In this document: positions 59,100 to 64,000 of the stretch, piece by piece | Layout of the letters: each line of letters opens with the position of its first letter | Numbering within the stretch: the first letter of the stretch is position 1 | Assembly: GCA_940671915.1 (NCBI GenBank) | Contig: CALNVZ010003426.1 | Location: 47,749,653-47,813,652, forward strand | Direction of reading: 5' to 3' | From: Paracentrotus lividus | Lineage: Eukaryota; Echinodermata; Echinoidea; Camarodonta; Echinidae | DNA length: 64,000 nt | Program-made: the position numbers and the translations under genes | Notes under the pieces: model-generated | Told to the model about the DNA's origin: nothing | The model's database searches: none | Seen by the model: the letters and a program-made list of their open reading frames with translations, nothing else

Positions 59100-59742
59100 G
59101 CGTCGTAGCATCTTAATGAAAGAAATAGTGTCCGCTTCCCTGTAATTTTCTATGTGAAAATTTCAAGCAGGCGATGAGTGTAGGGCGGCAAATACCATTT
59201 GTAACAAAACAAAACGTGCGATTTTAATAAGCTTTATCTGTAAAAGTACTATAGTTCTAAACTTTCTTTTATTTTTGAATTATCCATGCATTTAGAGTGA
59301 CCAGAAGTTGATATTTAAGAGTATTTTTTTGAAACTTTATCAAAATATCTTTGTCGCCATCTGTTGTCGAAGTAACGTTTACATCTGATAAAAGACTAAA
59401 TCGGGGTACATTTTTACCTTTAAAAGGTTGGAATAGCCATCTAAAAGGTATGTGACAATTGTCCTTCATTTATTTCAATGTTTCATACCAATTCAACTCA
59501 TTTTTTGACATCCTAGCCCGATATAAAATAAAAACGCCATATTTTTTCTCAATTTATACTTACGCCCTTCATTTTTCACAATTGTTTTGTCATTTGGGAC
59601 CCCTAAACTGTATAGAAAGTAAATTTTGATGATACAATATTATTCAGTATGAATTTCTTTGAAATTTTGGACAACTTAACAGTGAAATTAGCGGAATAAT
59701 TTTGAATTAGCATGGTTAGCGAGGAAGACACAAAATTCATAT

Positions 59743-59823
59743 ATTGGGCCAAAATGGCTCCCCAAAAAGGCCCAATAAGAAATTAAGGAGGGGTCTGAAA
59801 ATTTGAACCCCATCATTTTTTGA
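59743..59823. repeat. Right member of a diverged inverted pair
   Basis: Reverse-complement relation to 56508-56590; GAAATTAAGGAGGGGTCTGA is the core. Confidence 0.6.
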
Positions 59824-59904
59824 TGAGTGGGACCCTCTAGAAGCCAAATCCACCAAAATATCACTTTGGGCAATTTAGTCCTACGGAATGACATAACACA
59901 TTTG

Positions 59905-59980
59905 ACTAGCCCATCGACTTGGTTTTGAAACAGGGATATCCACGTTACGAGACCACCGTAGCTTTCACGCCTCCTTGAAA
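59905..59980 (-). repeat. Possible decayed tRNA SINE
   Basis: The minus strand reads ACGGTGGTCTCGTAACGTGG ATATCCCTGTTTCAAAACC, matching the head of the 6120-6265 SINE with a damaged B-box. No A-box is clear. Confidence 0.4.
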
Positions 59981-60106
59981 CATGTTAAAATAGATTAAAT
60001 GATACAGGATGGTTCTCTAGTGATTTTTAGTGCGAGTACTAAAAATCGATTTGAATTGACAAAGGAACATTGTACCCATTCAATCTTTGTAACCGATCTT
60101 TTGTAG

Positions 60107-60278
60107 GTGGGATTCAATGCAGGAGATGGTATGAAGTCGTCATCCAACAAGTACTCCCGCCGTGATAGCCTCTTCCTACTGGGAAATCTTGTGGCTGAAT
60201 CCAACATTGATATCCCTGGTGTGTGGGTCTACCACATCAGTTCTGTTTTTGTTGATTGCGCAGGATGCACTACTACAG
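60107..60278 (+). CDS. NIDO-domain gene, last visible exon
   Basis: Exon of 172 bases: 57 codons plus one base. Acceptor TTTTGTAG ends at 60106 and donor GTGAGC starts at 60279. It encodes VGFNAGDGMKSSSNKYSRR, a hydrophobic SLFLLGNLVAESNIDIPGVW segment, and VYHISSVFVDCAGCTTT. 'AQ.GFNAGDG' and 'N..IPGVWVYRI' are the conserved end of the NIDO domain. The two cysteines that follow (VDCAGC) suggest that a cysteine-rich module (EGF, CCP or similar) starts in the next exon. The exon ends in phase 1, as extracellular module boundaries often do. No following exon was recognised between 60279 and 64000. Confidence 0.89.
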
Positions 60279-61479
60279 GTGAGCATGGTTTATATTTACT
60301 TAGTCTAAAAATGGTTCGTCCCATTCTATAATATAACGTTTGAGCATGGGCCGACACGTTTAATTGTGTGAACGAAGACTGGATCCGCTAGTAAACGTTT
60401 CCATATATTACGTTAGGATGTACAAGTTACATTTTGTACCATATTGAAAGTAGACGTGTACTGACTAAACAGATGAAAATAGGGGGAAAATATTGAAAAA
60501 ATAGGGTGGACATAGAAAATATGTTATTTCCCCCTTTTTCCATTTTCCGAAATTGGGGGAGGGGGAGGCGGGGGGGGGGGTAGTATATTACAAAACTATA
60601 GAAGAAAAATGATATGGAAATAGGAAACAATATTATAAACATGATAAAGATAGGGGGGAAATAGTATAAAATGGGTATGGACGCAAGTAGGTTAGAAAGG
60701 ATGGAAATAAGAAAACAAAAAACAGTGGGGAAATGTAAATTTAAATAATCAAACTGATTGATGGACTTATTTGGCAAACCATAGGAATTTAGTGAATTCT
60801 TTATGGTATTCTAATTTACTTAGGGCAGAATGCCGCGCAACCGCTAGATATCGCAAGCCAACGTTCGTTGACTTTTCCCCGCAACTTTTGGCAACAAGTG
60901 CGAAAAAAAAAATTAAAAAAAAATCGGTCGTACCGTTGTCTCGTAATGCGGCGGTCACAACTCGACGTAGGCTATACGGGGCACCTGCCATCAACGTAGA
61001 CTGCGTTGCATGTACAATGCACGCACAGGTCCTGGGTCAACTTCTGTGATTCCTGCGTTTCTGTAGTAAGGGTATTGTAAAACTTCGAGCACGCCGTACA
61101 TGCATGGTACCTCCGCAGGCCCGTAACTAGGTAGGGGGGGGGGTAAGGGGGGGGGTTCGGGGGTTCGAACGACCCCCCCCCCCCGCAGGCGAGCAGGGTC
61201 CGCTTGACGCAAAAAAAAAAAATAAATAAAATAAAATAATTAAAACCCCGAACGAAAAAGGGGCACTTTTAATACTAAAAAGGGCCCCTTGTTAATCCAT
61301 ATGTCTTTCAAAACACCAAATTTTGCTCTATGATACCAGAAGTTCGGGATCAATTTGTCCTCCATACTTTAAAGACCAATATGTAGCCCATTAATTTTAC
61401 AATATGAAAGAAAGATGAATATCTATCTATCTATCTGTTTATCTATCTATAATTCTGCTTCTCTCCCTAAGTTCAAGAT
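60279..61479. other. Intron after the last NIDO exon seen; no gene recognised
   Basis: Contains purine-rich and G/C homopolymer runs (60552-60582, 61133-61190). A 'GGCCCGTAACTAGG' motif before the G-run is reminiscent of a transposon end. No exon was found. Confidence 0.5.
61421..61450. repeat. (ATCT)n microsatellite
   Basis: Seven ATCT/GTTT tetramers. Confidence 0.85.
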
Positions 61480-63125
61480 AAATTTGGCGCCTTAAGTTTA
61501 AGCTCAATTTGGCGCCAACTAAGTATAAGATCACTTGGCGCCCCCTTAAAATTTAGATTAAATTGGCGCCATACATGCATGATTTAGGTCAATTTGATGT
61601 TACTGGGGTTGAAATCAATTTGGTGCCCCTAAGTTTCAAGTCAATTTGAAAATGCAAAAATAAATGTAACGTGTATTCAAATAAATTTAAATATCTTGAT
61701 GATTAGTATCCCACAATGTTAATTCTGGAATTTTGATGTATTCGAATGAATACAGGAACACAATATAATAATTAAAAAATGATGCGAGCGCAAAGCGCGA
61801 GCGAAAATTTTGCTATGTATATACAGACCCGGATGCATGAATTTTGAAATTTTGATCTAACTACACTGTTCGTCATAAAGGTTGAATATTTTTTTCTGGC
61901 TCAAGCGACATGATGTTACTCCGTTATTAATTTCTTGAATGTGTTTGTCACCGCTTTCACTTTCTGGGATCCTGTGTATATCTTGGACGTTCCCTCAACA
62001 AAAAATTTTTGGAAAAAGGTTCACGTGAAGGGTTGGGAAAATGTCCAAGATACTGCCAGGGACCCAACAAGTAAAAGCAGGGACAAAAATATTCAAGAAA
62101 TTAAAGTCAGAGCAAAATCATGTCGCTATAGCGGCAAAAAAATATTCCACCTTTTAGACGGACAGTGTAGAAATAGAGACCATATTTTAAAGACCAATTT
62201 GATGCCCCCTTAGTTTCAGGTAAATTCAGTGCCCCTTAGTTTCAGATCATTTGGGCGCCCTATACGTGTAAGCTCAATTTGGCGCCCCTAATTTTAAAAT
62301 CGATTTGACGCCCCCCTTAACTTCAATTCAGCGCCCCCATAAGTTTCAGGTCATTTTGGCGCCTATACATGTAAGCTCAATTTGGCGTAGCTAATAACTT
62401 GAAATGCAAAAAAAAAAAAAAAAAAAAAAAAGAAGAAGATAATAATAAATAAAAATAAATGTTAATTGAATTAAAATACCTTTAAATGTTTGATGGTTAG
62501 AATCTCATAATGTAAATCCTGGTAAAAGATGAAAAACATAGGCGTGTGCGAAGAGGGAACGGAAATTTTGATGTATTCGAATGATTACTAGTAGAAAACA
62601 GGACATTTTATACGTTCCTCAGGAACACAATGTAATATCTCAATGGGAAAAGATGATGCGAGCGTGAAGCGCGAGCGAAATTTTGCAATATAAATACAAA
62701 CCAGGAGGCATGGAATTTTAAAATTGGCTATTTCTAGATAGAGACCATTTTAAAGACCCCTTTATATTTTTGTGTGTGTTTTGGGGGCCCCTTAGTTTCT
62801 GGTAAATTCGGCACCCCTCCCTAAGTTTAGGATATAGTTGGAGCCCCTAGGTTTAAGATAGATTTGGCACCCTTACGATTAATATCATTTTGGCGCCCCT
62901 CTATGTTTAAGTTCGATTTGGCGCCCCCTAAATTTAAGGTCGATTTAGCACCCCTAAGTTTAAGGTCAATTCTGGGCCCTCTCCTAAATCTAAGGTCGAT
63001 TTGGCGCCCTACCTATGTTTCAGGTCAATTTGGCACCCCCTCAGCTTCAGGTCACTTTGGCGCCCCCACCTAAGTTTCGGGTCAATTTGGCGCCCCCACG
63101 TTAAGGTCATTTTGGCGCCAAGAGG
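61480..63125. repeat. GGCGCCCC arrays interleaved with GCGAGCGCAAAGCGCGAGC units
   Basis: Three GGCGCC-type arrays (61480-61640, 62195-62395, 62775-63125; unit ~28-30 bp, TTTGGCGCCCCTAAGTTTAAG) alternate with single ATGCGAGCG(C/T)(A/G)AAGCGCGAGCG units at about 61782-61805 and 62654-62675. This pairing of two repeat types is the same as in blocks A and B, so they belong to one element family. The (A)n run at 62408-62430 is part of it. The frames 62864-63073 and 63001-63198 are array artefacts. Confidence 0.8.
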
Positions 63126-64000
63126 AGAGATCAATTTCAACAAAAAAGCATCTGATTTTAACAAACACCTTTTCAAACGTTTAACAAGTATAGGTTAACT
63201 GTTCCACAACTCTGGCAGAAGACATGTAACCCTTTTCAAAGACCAGGGGGGGGGGGGGCACAGTGTGCCCCTACCAAACTTTTATAAACCTTTTTCTGTA
63301 GGGGGAGACCTAGGTATTGGACGTTACAAAATTCAACATTTTGGGCCAGATAATTCAAATGAAAAGAACTCACGGCACTCACATATTGGGTCTGTAGTTA
63401 GCCTATTATGTTGGCTAAACCTGAGCATATAAAACTTGAAAAACATGTAAACAACTACTGTAACCACCAGCTTAATTGTGGGTCATTTTTTGTACACAAC
63501 CTACCCCAATAGCGAATTATAGCCCAACGGGTCAGGTCACTTGGTAATACGAGGACCATAAAGTTAAATCTCAACGCATGACTATAGGTGTCCAGGTAAA
63601 TAAGAATGCTAAACACCGGTAAATGTGGAGTGTTACATCTAACTATTTTCAACCAGTTTCTCGACATCGTTAACAGTAGATCAAGTAGAAGCTCTAAGAA
63701 TAAGACAAAAGTAATAAAGTAAAAATAAAAATATTAACCCAATGAAAATTAGACAAAAATGTAATTTAACATAGATGTAATTTAATTGGGGGTAAGTTGT
63801 TAACAATCAACATGCGGGTAGGTTGCTTGAACAACCTACCCCATGGGTGATTTTGAACACGACCAGAATCAACTGTAGCACAGTCCATTAGGTCAGACGA
63901 TAAGGGCGCATGGCTAGGGGGTACTTAGTGAATACATGTACTATTTTACAATACCAGACTATCATCAATGTGCCTTCATTCGTAAGCTATTACAAATTCG
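63126..64000. other. No gene recognised; small hairpin at 63816-63841
   Basis: AT-rich intron-like DNA. GGGTAGGTTG and CAACCTACCC form a perfect 10-bp stem with a 6-base loop; CAACCTACCCC also occurs at 63499. No coding evidence. Confidence 0.5.

Larger units (their letters stand above)
6374..60278 (+). other. Partial gene span: NIDO-domain extracellular protein
   Basis: The five exons at 6374, 14112, 14885, 56034 and 60107 share one strand, have canonical splice sites and together give an almost complete NIDO domain in the expected order, so I treat them as one gene. Proteins of this family act outside the cell or on its surface in matrix or adhesion roles. The ~41-kb third intron contains the duplicated repeat block, both assembly gaps and possible minus-strand exons, so its length and content may not reflect the real chromosome. 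Start, signal peptide, downstream domains and stop are outside what I can see. Confidence 0.75.

Noticed and set aside
62864..63198. Repetitive frames reading like a repeat protein (FDLAPPKFKVDLAPLSL type)
   Set aside because: The periodicity comes from the ~30-bp GGCGCCCC DNA array, whose unit is a multiple of three in places. No start context or splice support.

Overview
The window is AT-rich eukaryotic DNA with no bacterial-style gene organisation. It holds short exons with GT/AG splice sites in very long introns, plus a dense load of decayed transposons and tandem repeats. The only clear cellular gene is on the + strand: five exons between 6374 and 60278 encode most of a NIDO (nidogen-like) extracellular domain. 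The exon style and the repeat families (GCGAGCGCGAAGCGCGAGC arrays, TTTGGCGCCCC arrays, palindromic GACTAGCTTTAAAGCTAGTC arrays) suggest a marine invertebrate, most likely an echinoderm such as a sea urchin. That assignment is inference.

Layout. 1-6.3 kb: repeats only, with a 64-bp palindrome (1137-1200), a CACTG-ended element carrying palindromic subrepeats (1629 to about 3150), a possible retroelement ORF1 relic (about 3760-4030) and a 1.5-kb terminal-inverted-repeat (TIR) element (4259-5790). 6.4-15 kb: NIDO exons 1-3. The introns between them hold a small hAT-like MITE (6625-6768), a 4.27-kb DNA transposon (7356-11621) with a spliced but decayed HTH/DDE transposase on the minus strand, and a 2-kb near-perfect palindrome (11839-13854). 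15-19 kb: a Crypton/KIAA1958-like coding relic beside a hairpin, a tRNA-derived SINE, a PIF/Harbinger-like MITE and a 1-kb inverted repeat. 19.3-53.2 kb: two copies of a long, apparently non-coding block (A from 19326, B from 35682). Each carries a TTAGGG-bearing inverted-repeat element, another Harbinger-like MITE and several minisatellites. Between and inside the copies lie possible minus-strand exons (33797-34005, 32690-32817 and a dynein-like exon at 44862-45106). 53.2-55.2 kb: a complete CACTG palindromic-repeat element. 56.0-60.3 kb: NIDO exons 4 and 5. 61.5-63.1 kb: more GGCGCCCC arrays.

Assembly quality limits interpretation. There are two placeholder gaps of exactly 25 N (32571-32595 and 50308-50332). 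The sequence on the two sides of the second gap is the same ~1.35 kb repeated, and the block copies differ mainly by single-base insertions and deletions, as expected of poorly polished long-read gap filling. The NIDO gene also lacks one exon: exon 3 and exon 4 are out of phase, and the family's intervening segment was not found between them.

No RNA gene, CRISPR array, intact transposon gene or complete protein-coding gene can be supported. Most short open frames in the window are chance frames inside repeats.
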